Source: Formosa sediminum
GTDB taxonomy: Bacteria > Bacteroidota > Bacteroidia > Flavobacteriales > Flavobacteriaceae
Length of the DNA stretch: 64,000 nt
Assembly (NCBI RefSeq): GCF_007197735.1
Contig: NZ_CP041637.1
Span: 3,753,001-3,817,000, forward strand
Direction of reading: 5' to 3'
Under the pieces are notes generated by a model. The model was given only the letters and a program-made list of their open reading frames with translations, did no database searches and was not told the DNA's origin. Below are positions 25,418 to 34,612 of this stretch, piece by piece; position 1 is the first letter of the stretch; each line of letters starts with the position of its first letter. Made by a program: the position numbers and the translations under genes.

Positions 25418-26473
25418 TTATTGATACACCCTAACATAATCTATCTCCATAGTGTCTTGAGTAAAGTCTGGGTCTACATCTCCACCAAGATTTCCACCCA
25501 TTGCTACATTTAAAATGATAAAGAAATCGGCATTAAAAGGTAAATCGCTGCTGTTAGTTAAAGTTACATAAGTTACATCATCATACATTACATTTATAGT
25601 TTCGGGCGTCCATTCTAAAGTATATAAATGGAAGTCGGATGTTGATGAAGGAGCAGAAGTACTTTCTCCATAATGTGCATATGTATCACTTGAACTGTCT
25701 TGCCAATGAAACGTTCCTAAAACACTATTTTTATCCCAACCGGTTTGCTCCATGATATCCATTTCTCCACAATTTGGCCATCCCACAGTAGAAAAATTAG
25801 AACCTAACATCCAAATGGCAGGCCAAGTACCTTGAGAGGCCGGTAATTTTGCACGTACTTCAATTTTACCATAAGTAAATGCCTGTAAATTATGAGATTT
25901 TAATCTTGCAGAAGTGTAACCTGTTCCATCAGCTTTTGCTGTAATTTTAAGCATACCATCTTCAACAATTACATTCTCTTCATTATTAGTGTAGCTCTGT
26001 AATTCGTTATTATCTGGCCACGGCCCATCACTTAAATCGTACCCCCAATTTGAAGCATTAGGCGTACCATTGGTATCAAACTCATCAGACCAAACCAATT
26101 GTAATTCATTAGATACATATACGGTAATAGAATAGGTAGTACTGCTAAACCCTGCGGAATTATATGCAGAGACTATCACAGGATAGTCCTGAGTACCATT
26201 TTCTGTAAAAGTGTAACTAAAAGTATTATTTGTAAGTTCTAACGTTTCATTATTAATTAACACCCTATAGGACGTTGCATTGGTAGCTGTAATTGTAAAA
26301 TCTACAACACCACTACCATCTCCGTTTGGGTTATTTGCATCTGCACCAAATTTCTCACCTGATATAGACAAATCTGTTGGAGTATTAGGCTCGTTAGTAT
26401 CATTATCACTACTACTGCATGATAAAAATGATAATAACGTTACGGTAAGTACTATAACTATTCTATTTTTCAT
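25418..26473 (-). CDS. GH16 endo-beta-1,3-glucanase (laminarinase-like) lipoprotein
   Basis: A 351-residue lipoprotein (lipobox FLSC, Cys 19) with a PKD-like domain (about 35-120) and a GH16 catalytic domain (about 125-351). The active site reads E237-M-D239-I-M-E242 (GEMDIMEQTGW), the ExDxxE motif of laminarinase-type GH16 with nucleophile E237 and acid/base E242; WPAIWMLG and HLYTLEWTPE are further family motifs. It should cut internal beta-1,3-glucan bonds at the cell surface or in the periplasm. It lies 24 bases after the GH3 gene in the same operon. Confidence 0.93.
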   Translation of the reverse strand: MKNRIVIVLTVTLLSFLSCSSSDNDTNEPNTPTDLSISGEKFGADANNPNGDGSGVVDFTITATNATSYRVLINNETLELTNNTFSYTFTENGTQDYPVIVSAYNSAGFSSTTYSITVYVSNELQLVWSDEFDTNGTPNASNWGYDLSDGPWPDNNELQSYTNNEENVIVEDGMLKITAKADGTGYTSARLKSHNLQAFTYGKIEVRAKLPASQGTWPAIWMLGSNFSTVGWPNCGEMDIMEQTGWDKNSVLGTFHWQDSSSDTYAHYGESTSAPSSTSDFHLYTLEWTPETINVMYDDVTYVTLTNSSDLPFNADFFIILNVAMGGNLGGDVDPDFTQDTMEIDYVRVYQ

Positions 26474-26497
26474 ATGTATTAATCCTTTAATTGTTAT

Positions 26498-28804
26498 TTA
26501 TTCTAAGGTGAATTCACTCGACAATGTGGTCTCTGAACTCCCCCCAACATATACCTTAAATGCTCCAGGCTCTACGATAAACTCACCTTTATTGGTATAA
26601 AACCCTAGTTCTTTTTCTGTGAGCACAAAATCAATAGTTTGGCGTTCATTGGGTTTTAACTCTACCATTCTAAATCCTTTTAATTCTTTTACAGGTCTTG
26701 CTACAGAAGCAAATGTATCCTGAATATAAAGCTGTAAAACTTCCTTGCCTTTTACTGTCCCTGTATTAATTACCTCAACCGAAACTTTAATTTCTCTTGC
26801 AGATAAAGTCTTTATTTTTAAATTTTCATAAGCAAATGTGGTATAACTTAAACCATGACCAAATGGATACAATGGCTTGTTACTCTCATCGCTGTAATGC
26901 GACCAAAACACGACATCACTATTTTCACCATTTGGTCGTCCTGTATTTTTGTAATTGTAGTAAATTGGAATTTGTCCTACACTTCTAGGAAATGTCATTG
27001 GCAATTTACCACTCGGATTATAATCCCCGTACAGTACTTGGGCTATAGCATTTCCGCTTTGCACTCCTAATTGCCATGCTTCTACAATGGCAGGAATGTT
27101 TTCGTCTGCCCATGTAATCGCTAAAGGCCTACCATTGGTTAATACCAAAACAATATTTTTATTCACTTTATACACCGCTTCTAAAAGCTCTTGTTGTACT
27201 CCCGGAAGGTCTATATTAGTTCTACTTCTGCCCTCTCCAGTTTGATAGCCATGTTCCCCCAATACCATCACTACAACATCGGATGATTTTGCAACTGCTA
27301 TGGCTTCTGAAAATCCAGAAGTATCCGTTTCATTTATTTTAAGTTCGTTAATAAAGGTGATTTTAGAATCTGGCGTTACCACATCTGCTCCCTTCGCATA
27401 TGTTAAGGTATTACCTTTATATTGCTGTAGGCCTTCTAGTACTGAAACTGCAGTACCATCTTCCCCTGCTATTCGCCAACTACCTAACGGACTTGTTTTA
27501 TCGTTTGCTAACGCTCCTATTAAGGCAATTTTCTGATTGTCCTTCTTTAAAGGCAAAAGATTGTTTTCATTTTTAAGCAGAACGATTGATTTTTTAGCGA
27601 TATCTAAAGCATCTTCATGAAAGGCTTGTTTGCCTACAACCTCTTTTTCATGTTCTTCGTTACAATATAGATATGGGTCGTCAAATAACCCTAACTCAAA
27701 TTTTACTCTTAAAATGCGTTGTGCAGCATCATCAATATGTTTTTCATCTACTTTTCCTTCTCTAACCAAATTTGCCAATTCTGATACGTATGCACTAGAT
27801 TCCATATCCATATCAGACCCTGCATTGGCTGCTAATTCTGCTGCATGTTTAATGTTTTGGGCATAACCATGAGGAATCATTTCGGCAATAGAGCCCCAAT
27901 CTGACACTATAAATCCATCAAAGCCCCAATCTTTCTTCAATACATCTCTTTGTAAAAATTCGTTACCTGTGGCCGGCACATCATTTAGTAAATTAAATGC
28001 ATTCATAAATGTTCTTACTCCAGCGTCTGTAACGGCTTTAAAAGGCGGAAATACCACATTATATAAAGTTGAAGTTCCTATATCTGCGGTATTGTAATCG
28101 CGTCCGGCTTCTGCAAACCCATAGGCTGCAAAATGTTTGGCACATGCAGCAATAGTTTTAGGCGATGCTAAATCATTTCCTTGAAACCCTTGTACGCGCG
28201 CCACACCAATTTTAGCGCCCAGATACGAGTCTTCACCAGCACCTTCCATGACACGTCCCCAACGCGCATCTCTTGATATATCTACCATAGGAGCAAACGT
28301 CCAGTTAATACCTGAAGCAGCAGTCTCTTCGGCTGCATTTTGAGCTGCTTTTTTTATAGCCTCTAAATCCCAACTTGCAGATTCTGCTAAAGGAATGGGA
28401 CCAATGGTTTTATAGCCATGAATGACATCAAACCCAAAAATTAAAGGAATACCTAATCTGGTTTCTTCTACAGCTATTTTTTGAAGCGCTTTAACTTGTT
28501 TTACGCCTTTTACATTAAGCATAGAACCGACTAACCCTTTTTTTAAATGCTCGTATTTTAATGCAGCTTGTTCGTTGGATTTTGGAACAGGACCTGTAGC
28601 ATCCCAAAACCCATTATATTGATTCATCTGACCTATTTTTTCTTCCAAGGTCATTAGTTTTAATACGCTGTCTACACGACGTTCTATTCCCACTTTTTCA
28701 GAAACCTCTATGGTCGTATTTTGAGAAATAGAATCGGTATTATTCTGTTTTGAAACGTTGCATGATAAACAAGTTACCAAAACAATTAAGATTACTTTTT
28801 TCAT
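26498..28804 (-). CDS. GH3 beta-glucosidase lipoprotein
   Basis: A 768-residue enzyme with lipobox LSC (Cys 15). The GH3 N-terminal barrel holds the KH pair (CAKHFAAYG, about 223-224) and the nucleophile D302 in FIVSDWGS; the C-terminal alpha/beta sandwich (about 415-620, VMVLGEHGYQTGEGRSR) supplies the acid/base; a fibronectin type III-like domain ends the protein. Expected activity: release of glucose from the non-reducing end of beta-gluco-oligosaccharides. It starts 3 bases after the preceding GH30 stop, so expression is coupled. Confidence 0.94.
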   Translation of the reverse strand: MKKVILIVLVTCLSCNVSKQNNTDSISQNTTIEVSEKVGIERRVDSVLKLMTLEEKIGQMNQYNGFWDATGPVPKSNEQAALKYEHLKKGLVGSMLNVKGVKQVKALQKIAVEETRLGIPLIFGFDVIHGYKTIGPIPLAESASWDLEAIKKAAQNAAEETAASGINWTFAPMVDISRDARWGRVMEGAGEDSYLGAKIGVARVQGFQGNDLASPKTIAACAKHFAAYGFAEAGRDYNTADIGTSTLYNVVFPPFKAVTDAGVRTFMNAFNLLNDVPATGNEFLQRDVLKKDWGFDGFIVSDWGSIAEMIPHGYAQNIKHAAELAANAGSDMDMESSAYVSELANLVREGKVDEKHIDDAAQRILRVKFELGLFDDPYLYCNEEHEKEVVGKQAFHEDALDIAKKSIVLLKNENNLLPLKKDNQKIALIGALANDKTSPLGSWRIAGEDGTAVSVLEGLQQYKGNTLTYAKGADVVTPDSKITFINELKINETDTSGFSEAIAVAKSSDVVVMVLGEHGYQTGEGRSRTNIDLPGVQQELLEAVYKVNKNIVLVLTNGRPLAITWADENIPAIVEAWQLGVQSGNAIAQVLYGDYNPSGKLPMTFPRSVGQIPIYYNYKNTGRPNGENSDVVFWSHYSDESNKPLYPFGHGLSYTTFAYENLKIKTLSAREIKVSVEVINTGTVKGKEVLQLYIQDTFASVARPVKELKGFRMVELKPNERQTIDFVLTEKELGFYTNKGEFIVEPGAFKVYVGGSSETTLSSEFTLE

Positions 28805-28807
28805 GTT

Positions 28808-30307
28808 TTAGTATATTACAGATTGCATGGCATGTGGTGCGATCTCTAAAGCTATTTCACGATCACCAACTAGTAATTTATAAGCAATTTTATCGTCTGT
28901 TTTATTCATAACCACAGTTACAATAGAACCATCAGGATTTTGAAACGATGTACTTTCCAATGTACTTCTGCTTGTAGTTGTACTTACTCTAAAAGCACCT
29001 TTAGTAATGAATTTTGAAAAATGACCGATGTAATAATAAGATGGGGTGTAGATTAACTCATTTGTTTTAGTGTCTGCATGTATCGGTGCAAAACAAAAAT
29101 TTTGTACGTGATTTGGCCCTCCTTTTTCATTTAATAAAATGTTCCAATCGGTCCAACCTACAGTTCCGCTATTAAAATCGTTAATCATAGAATTACCATA
29201 TCGTTCTGCATTAGACCAGCGTTGATATTCTGCTGGGTCAAACCCCTCTTGACAGCCCTCGGTAAACAATAAATTCATATCTGGAAATGATGCTTCAATA
29301 TTCTTTAAATTATCATATTTAGGTTCGCCACCTGCCCAAGTCTCGTACCAGTGAAAACCAATTCCCCAAGCATATTTCATGGCTTCTGGGTCTTCAAAAA
29401 TAGTATTGGCTCGGTGCGATATTAAATCTCTGTTATGGTCCCAAACGACAATGTTTTTATCTCCTAATCCGTTATTCTCAAATGTAGGACCTAAATAATT
29501 CTTTAAAAAATCGCGTTCTTCTTCAGCCGTATAAATACAAGATTCCCATCGTTGAACGGCCATAGGTTCATTTTGTATGGTTACTCCCCAAACCGGTATA
29601 TCTTCTGCTTCATAAGCTTCAATAAATTTTACAAAGTAATTTGCCCACGCTTGGTTATATTCTGGTAACAACTTACCACCTTGTAACATGTTATTATTGG
29701 TTTTCATAAAAGCTGGCGGACTCCATGGACTTGCGTAAAACACTAAATCTTCATTGATTAATGCTTGTGCACGTTTAATCATAGGAATACGCTTTTCCTT
29801 ATCTTTTTCTATAGAAAATGTTTTGAGTTCTTTGTCGCCTTCTTCGATATAGGTATGACTTCCTAACCCAAAGTCACTACTATGAATACTCGTTCTTATA
29901 ATATTATAGTTAATACCTTCTTCAGAGTAATAAGCTTTTAATAGTTCTTCTTGTTTGTCTTGGCTTAAGGTTGAAAACACCTCTGCCGCTGCATCTGTAA
30001 TGGCGCCACCAATACCCAAGAATTCTTGGAATTGTTTTTCTGGATTTACAAAAACGGATACTTCAGATTCTAAAGGTTGCTTTGCTTTTTTAAAACTTGT
30101 TTTTAGGTCTAAAGACAGTCTTTTGTCGGTATCTTTTGCCGTAGTATACACTTGGGCTTGTTCTGGATTAAAAGCTGTTACTTTATTTTCAATCGGTTTA
30201 TCTTCCGATACTTTTATTACGTCCTCTTTTTTTGAATTGTTACAAGATGCCAATAACATTAACATTGCTATGGATACAACATATTTTTTTTTCATGCTTT
30301 TATTCAT
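28808..30307 (-). CDS. GH30 beta-glucanase/glucosidase lipoprotein (second GH30)
   Basis: A 499-residue GH30 enzyme with lipobox ASC (Cys 22). Acid/base E247 is in TIQNEPMA and the nucleophile E350 in LLFTEG; FLGIGGAITDAAAE and the ASPWSPPAFMKTNNN motif are typical of GH30. The likely reaction is removal of beta-1,6-linked glucose from laminarin-type glucan, as for other GH30 enzymes in marine laminarin loci; xylan-type subfamilies are less likely from context. The ATG overlaps the stop of the GH5 gene (ATGA), which suggests translational coupling; an internal ATG four codons later is possible. Confidence 0.92.
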   Translation of the reverse strand: MNKSMKKKYVVSIAMLMLLASCNNSKKEDVIKVSEDKPIENKVTAFNPEQAQVYTTAKDTDKRLSLDLKTSFKKAKQPLESEVSVFVNPEKQFQEFLGIGGAITDAAAEVFSTLSQDKQEELLKAYYSEEGINYNIIRTSIHSSDFGLGSHTYIEEGDKELKTFSIEKDKEKRIPMIKRAQALINEDLVFYASPWSPPAFMKTNNNMLQGGKLLPEYNQAWANYFVKFIEAYEAEDIPVWGVTIQNEPMAVQRWESCIYTAEEERDFLKNYLGPTFENNGLGDKNIVVWDHNRDLISHRANTIFEDPEAMKYAWGIGFHWYETWAGGEPKYDNLKNIEASFPDMNLLFTEGCQEGFDPAEYQRWSNAERYGNSMINDFNSGTVGWTDWNILLNEKGGPNHVQNFCFAPIHADTKTNELIYTPSYYYIGHFSKFITKGAFRVSTTTSRSTLESTSFQNPDGSIVTVVMNKTDDKIAYKLLVGDREIALEIAPHAMQSVIY

Positions 30308-32055
30308 TTAAATTCTAGATAGTTTATAATTGCTCCACCGTTATCAAAAACCAATTTGATTTTATGTTCACCTTTAGATAATTTGATATTTTTAACGGTT
30401 ATGGTTTTATAGATGGTATGGTTGTTATTTGTTGTTTTAGGTAAAATAATATTCTTAGTTATTTGTTGTTTATTATTTTCTAAATGAAAAGATGCATGTG
30501 TAGCATTACTCGAGTATCTTATATAAATAGTATAAGTCCCTTCACGCTCTACGACTACAGTATATTGCAACCATTCTCCATCCTGAATGTCAAAAACTTG
30601 ATACCCATTTGATTTTTGGTCCTTACAAGTTTGGATATCCACACCATCATTACGCATTTTTCTTCCTGTATTCCAAGTCACGGGTTTACCGGTATCTATT
30701 CTATAATTGATATAATCGTTATCTAAATAGGCATGACCATTAGTACCTAAATCGTAATCGGTTGCATACATAATTCCTGGAATGCTGTGTTTTTTAAAGG
30801 GTTTAGTAGTATCTGTTTGAACTTGCCTAAACATGGCGTCAATAACATCTGGTTTTATGGTTAGCTGTTCCATTTTGTAGTTTTCGGCCAATTGCATTAA
30901 CGCGTTAAATGCAAAATCTTCAGTTGGTTTATCGCCTCCATTTTTCCAATAATTAAGCAACGTTTCATAGCCAGTATTTTTAGTAACTGAAGTTACGCCT
31001 GCTGTATTATCTACTTTTTTCATGGGCCAAAACGCCCAGCCAATATTGTGTCGTTCTACTAAACTAATGGCCTCTTTAAACCATACATTAGAATTTTCGC
31101 CACTTTCGCCCAACCAAATGGGAACATTATATTGCTCTCTATAGTCTAAAAATTGTTGAATGGATGCAGTGGTATTGTAGGTCCAGTATTTATGAAAACT
31201 CAGCACCATATTATTGTCCCAAACTGGTAAAATACCTTCGTAGTTGTTTCCCCAACAATTTCCTTCTATAAAAATGATATGATTGGTATCTACTTCTCTG
31301 ATGGCTTTGGTAACATCAACCATTAGCTGTCTTAACGGTGCATTTGATGTTTCATCACAACCATTTTTATTCTCGCCCGTAAAATTCCAATTTGGCTCGT
31401 TAATAATGTCGTACCCTCCAATCCATGATTCATCTTTGTACCGATTTGCAAGTTTTTTCCATAAGGCTATCATTTTTTTCTGATTAGCTTCGCTTTCCCA
31501 TAGTGATGGTTTGCTGGAATCGTAATCCGATATATTGGCATCGTTTCCTTGACCACCTGGTGCGGCATGTAAATCTAAAATAAGATACATTTGGTTTGCT
31601 TTGCACCATTCTAATACATCATCGGTCATTTGAAATCCTTTTTCAATCCAAGTGATTTCATTATTCTTTTCCTCTTCAATGGGTGGCGTATATAAATTAT
31701 AATGCATGGGTAACCTTACTGAATTAAATCCCCAAGCGGCAAGCGAATCTATATCTCTTTTAGTAACACCATTAGTTATATAGGCGTCATAGAATAATTT
31801 TGTTTTTTCATCACCTATAAGGTCTTTTATATGTTGTTTGATTTCATGTTGTGGTCCTGCAAAACTTCCTGTTTGTAACATATAGCCTTCCTGTACCATC
31901 CAGCCACCAAGGCCTAAACCTCGTAACAGCACATTTTTCCCATTACCATCCACTATGTTTTGCCCATCAGTATGTAAAAAGTGCTGCGCAGCAATAGTAT
32001 GTAATGGTGCTGAGCCCAAGTACATAAGAATAAAGCCTAAGAATATTTTTTTCAT
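30304..32055 (-). CDS. GH5 glucanase with C-terminal CBM6-like domain
   Basis: A 583-residue exported enzyme (leader MKKIFLGFILMYLGSAPLHTIAAQ). The GH5 barrel (about 25-400) has GLGLGGWMVQEGY near the N-terminus, acid/base E220 in DIINEPNW and nucleophile E317 in IWLGESGEN. Residues 430-583 form a CBM6-like beta-sandwich (GEWLQYTVVVEREGTYTIYI, KLSKGEHKIKLVF). Placed between two GH30 genes in a beta-glucan operon, it probably cuts a beta-1,3 or beta-1,6 glucan; the exact subfamily cannot be assigned by eye. No lipobox is visible, so it may be periplasmic. Confidence 0.9.
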   Translation of the reverse strand: MKKIFLGFILMYLGSAPLHTIAAQHFLHTDGQNIVDGNGKNVLLRGLGLGGWMVQEGYMLQTGSFAGPQHEIKQHIKDLIGDEKTKLFYDAYITNGVTKRDIDSLAAWGFNSVRLPMHYNLYTPPIEEEKNNEITWIEKGFQMTDDVLEWCKANQMYLILDLHAAPGGQGNDANISDYDSSKPSLWESEANQKKMIALWKKLANRYKDESWIGGYDIINEPNWNFTGENKNGCDETSNAPLRQLMVDVTKAIREVDTNHIIFIEGNCWGNNYEGILPVWDNNMVLSFHKYWTYNTTASIQQFLDYREQYNVPIWLGESGENSNVWFKEAISLVERHNIGWAFWPMKKVDNTAGVTSVTKNTGYETLLNYWKNGGDKPTEDFAFNALMQLAENYKMEQLTIKPDVIDAMFRQVQTDTTKPFKKHSIPGIMYATDYDLGTNGHAYLDNDYINYRIDTGKPVTWNTGRKMRNDGVDIQTCKDQKSNGYQVFDIQDGEWLQYTVVVEREGTYTIYIRYSSNATHASFHLENNKQQITKNIILPKTTNNNHTIYKTITVKNIKLSKGEHKIKLVFDNGGAIINYLEFK

Positions 32056-32076
32056 TATTAATTTTTTAGAAACGTT

Positions 32077-33552
32077 TTACCAAACATAGGTACCAACAGC
32101 TCCAGCCTTTAAAGAGGTTGAAATAGATTCTCCAGGGGTTTTTATGTTAAATGATTTATCGATTTGTGTATTATTGACTACGATGACAACAATGTCTCCG
32201 TCTGGTGTTATAAAAGCGACATTTGGTAACTCATCTGAATAGTTTGAAGTTATTCTATGCGATCCAGGTTTTACAAATTTTGAAGCATGAGCAATAATAT
32301 AGTACGCTACATTTCTAGTAACGGTATTACCATCTATAGTTAATGCGCCTAAGCATTCGGTACAACCTCCCTCAGTATGAGGCTCTAAATTAGAGTTGGA
32401 TGCTAAATTCCATTCTAAAACCGTTTTGCACCAATTTCGGGTTGCTCCTACTATTAATTCTCTGGTATGCCAAAGTAAATTATCGCCAAAATCACTATTA
32501 GCACCAACCCATTGTTCTGTAAAATATAAGTTTTTGTCTGGGTGGGCATTGTGCACATTGCTAAGATTATTGATGGATCCGGCGTATAAATGAAATGCAG
32601 AACCATCGATGTAAGGATTTGCTTCAGCATCATCTAGGATACTTGTAGCATACGCCGTATTATCTGCATTATGATCCCAAATTATAATTTTAGTATCTAT
32701 GTTGGCGGCTTGGAAAGCTGGACCTAAAAAATCTTTAATAAATAATGCCTGTTCGGTAGATTCCATATACATACTTGGATTATTACCATCATGATAGGGT
32801 TCATTTTGAATAGTTACAGCATCTATAGCAATTCCTTCTGCTTGATAGGCTTGAATATATTTTACAAAATAATTGGCATAGGTTAAATAATATTCAGGTT
32901 TCAGACTTCCGCCAATGGAATTATTATTGGATTTCATCCATGAGGGAGCTGACCAAGGCGAACCCATTATTTTAATATCTGGATGTATTGCTAAAATTTC
33001 CTTTAATATTGGGATAAGATGTTCCTGATCTTTAGCGATGGAGAATTGTTCCAAGTTTTCATCGGTTTCTCCATTTGGCAAATCGTTGTAGGTAAAGGGC
33101 TTTGCATCTAAATCGGAAGCCCCAATACTTACACGTAAGTAACTCACACTTAAATTGTCTTCATTAAATAATTCATTTAAAACAATTTCTCTTTCAGTAG
33201 ACGACATATTATTTAAATGCATTGCGCTTCCTCCGGTTAGCGAAAACCCAAAACCATCTATTTCTTGATACGTTACATTAGGGTCAACCGTTATGGAGAA
33301 ATTTATATTTTCTGAAAATAAAGGAGGATTTGTTGGCTGTAAGCTAAACAACTCTGATTTATCGGCCTCTGTTAAATAAAGGTTTACATTACTGTAAGCT
33401 ATTGTTGGATTAGTATCAATTACATCTTCACTATTAGAGTTTGAATCATCTGAAGCACAATTTACAAGTATCGTAAAGCAAGTACATAATACAATGCATT
33501 TACCCATACGTCTAGATTTATACAGATTTAGTAATCGATTTAAAAGTGTCAT
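32077..33552 (-). CDS. GH30 beta-glucanase/glucosidase lipoprotein (first GH30)
   Basis: A 491-residue GH30 enzyme. Lipobox LVNC (Cys 32); a start at the internal ATG (33507) would shorten the leader to 17 residues but remove its positive charges, so the longer form is kept. Acid/base E251 (TIQNEPYHD) and nucleophile E346 (LYFTEQW) are present, with GSPWSAPSWMKSNNN as in the other GH30. The two GH30 proteins share the motif set but are far from identical, so they probably divide the work (for example endo versus exo, or polymer versus oligosaccharide). Confidence 0.92.
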   Translation of the reverse strand: MTLLNRLLNLYKSRRMGKCIVLCTCFTILVNCASDDSNSNSEDVIDTNPTIAYSNVNLYLTEADKSELFSLQPTNPPLFSENINFSITVDPNVTYQEIDGFGFSLTGGSAMHLNNMSSTEREIVLNELFNEDNLSVSYLRVSIGASDLDAKPFTYNDLPNGETDENLEQFSIAKDQEHLIPILKEILAIHPDIKIMGSPWSAPSWMKSNNNSIGGSLKPEYYLTYANYFVKYIQAYQAEGIAIDAVTIQNEPYHDGNNPSMYMESTEQALFIKDFLGPAFQAANIDTKIIIWDHNADNTAYATSILDDAEANPYIDGSAFHLYAGSINNLSNVHNAHPDKNLYFTEQWVGANSDFGDNLLWHTRELIVGATRNWCKTVLEWNLASNSNLEPHTEGGCTECLGALTIDGNTVTRNVAYYIIAHASKFVKPGSHRITSNYSDELPNVAFITPDGDIVVIVVNNTQIDKSFNIKTPGESISTSLKAGAVGTYVW

Positions 33553-33633
33553 TTTTTGTTTAAGTGTGATATGAGATTAATTATCTGAACTATTAAATGT
33601 AAATACAGGGTATACAAAGTGTTGTGATTTTAA

Positions 33634-33671
33634 TTTAAAGTCCATATCCACTACCGAACATGGACCTTAAA
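33634..33671. other. Intercistronic hairpin between the PKD lipoprotein and GH30 genes
   Basis: TTTAAAGTCCAT pairs with ATGGACCTTAAA with one mismatch and a 14-base loop, inside a 162-base gap in an otherwise tightly packed operon. There is no T-run on the minus strand, so a terminator is unlikely. It could protect the upstream susCD mRNA from 3' decay and so give more importer than enzyme. Confidence 0.5.
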
Positions 33672-33714
33672 ATCTAAACAAACATACTTCAACCAACAAC
33701 AAATATTGTGTAAG

Positions 33715-34593
33715 CTAGTTTGAACCTGTACCTCTCATTTCTACATTAGTAATTGTATACCCAGGTACAGTACCACCACCACATTTAATGACTAGATATA
33801 TGGTACCTGAAGTCTCAAACGTAACTGTATTGCTTCTTGAACTTGTAAATGAATTATCTACACATCCTACTGTAGATAACAATCCACTAAATGTTCCTGC
33901 TCCACAACCAGACCATGTATTAAGTCCCATAACTACATTACTAGCATAATCATTCCATTGTATAGGTTCTACGGTACTTGCCATAACTTCAAACCAAGCC
34001 TCATCATTACCATCTCCAGAAACAATCATATTTATTTGATATTCTTTTCCAGCAACAACCTCTATGGCCTGATAAATTGCTTGTTGATTATAATCACTCG
34101 CAACAATAGTCGCACTGCCTTCATTAAATATCCAGTTTGCATTTCCTCCACTAATATTTAATATGGTCCATTCTGAGTGATCTATCTCATCTTGAAAACT
34201 TCCACCTTTCACTAAATTTCCGGCAATTGGATCTGAAGTTTCTACTTCAATAGTTTGACTATATGTTTCAGCAACACCACCTATACCGGTAACTTTATGC
34301 ATAACGTTATAGGTGCCTGCATCTGGATAAAAAACCGCTTCATTAGTACGCCCTGAAACAAAACCTGAACCATTATCAAAGTCCCAACTCGAGGAGATAT
34401 AACTTCCATTAGCTGTAAATAAATAGGTATTATTGGCATCAGCCACCTCAGTAACTGTAAATCCGGCATCTAAATCTGAAGTTGTGATTCCGTTACCATC
34501 TCCAACTTCATCAGGTTGACAGGCTACAATAAATAGTGATAACACAAGAGCAACATACTTTAAACCCTTTTTTAATCTTAAATTTACTTTCAT
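33715..34593 (-). CDS. PKD-domain surface glycan-binding lipoprotein (locus C)
   Basis: A 292-residue lipoprotein (lipobox VAC, Cys 25, then QPDEVGDG). Residues 40-125 form a PKD domain (SSWDFDNGSGFVSGRTNEAVFYPDAG in part, with the DAGTYNV motif); residues 130-292 look like a carbohydrate-binding beta-sandwich (GNLVKGGSFQDEIDHSEWTI, then GYTITNVEMRG). Position directly after susD, with a 19-base gap, is that of the surface glycan-binding protein in many utilization loci. Role: extracellular capture of beta-glucan beside the SusCD complex. Confidence 0.82.
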   Translation of the reverse strand: MKVNLRLKKGLKYVALVLSLFIVACQPDEVGDGNGITTSDLDAGFTVTEVADANNTYLFTANGSYISSSWDFDNGSGFVSGRTNEAVFYPDAGTYNVMHKVTGIGGVAETYSQTIEVETSDPIAGNLVKGGSFQDEIDHSEWTILNISGGNANWIFNEGSATIVASDYNQQAIYQAIEVVAGKEYQINMIVSGDGNDEAWFEVMASTVEPIQWNDYASNVVMGLNTWSGCGAGTFSGLLSTVGCVDNSFTSSRSNTVTFETSGTIYLVIKCGGGTVPGYTITNVEMRGTGSN

Positions 34594-34612
34594 TATAATT
34601 TTATTTTAAGGG

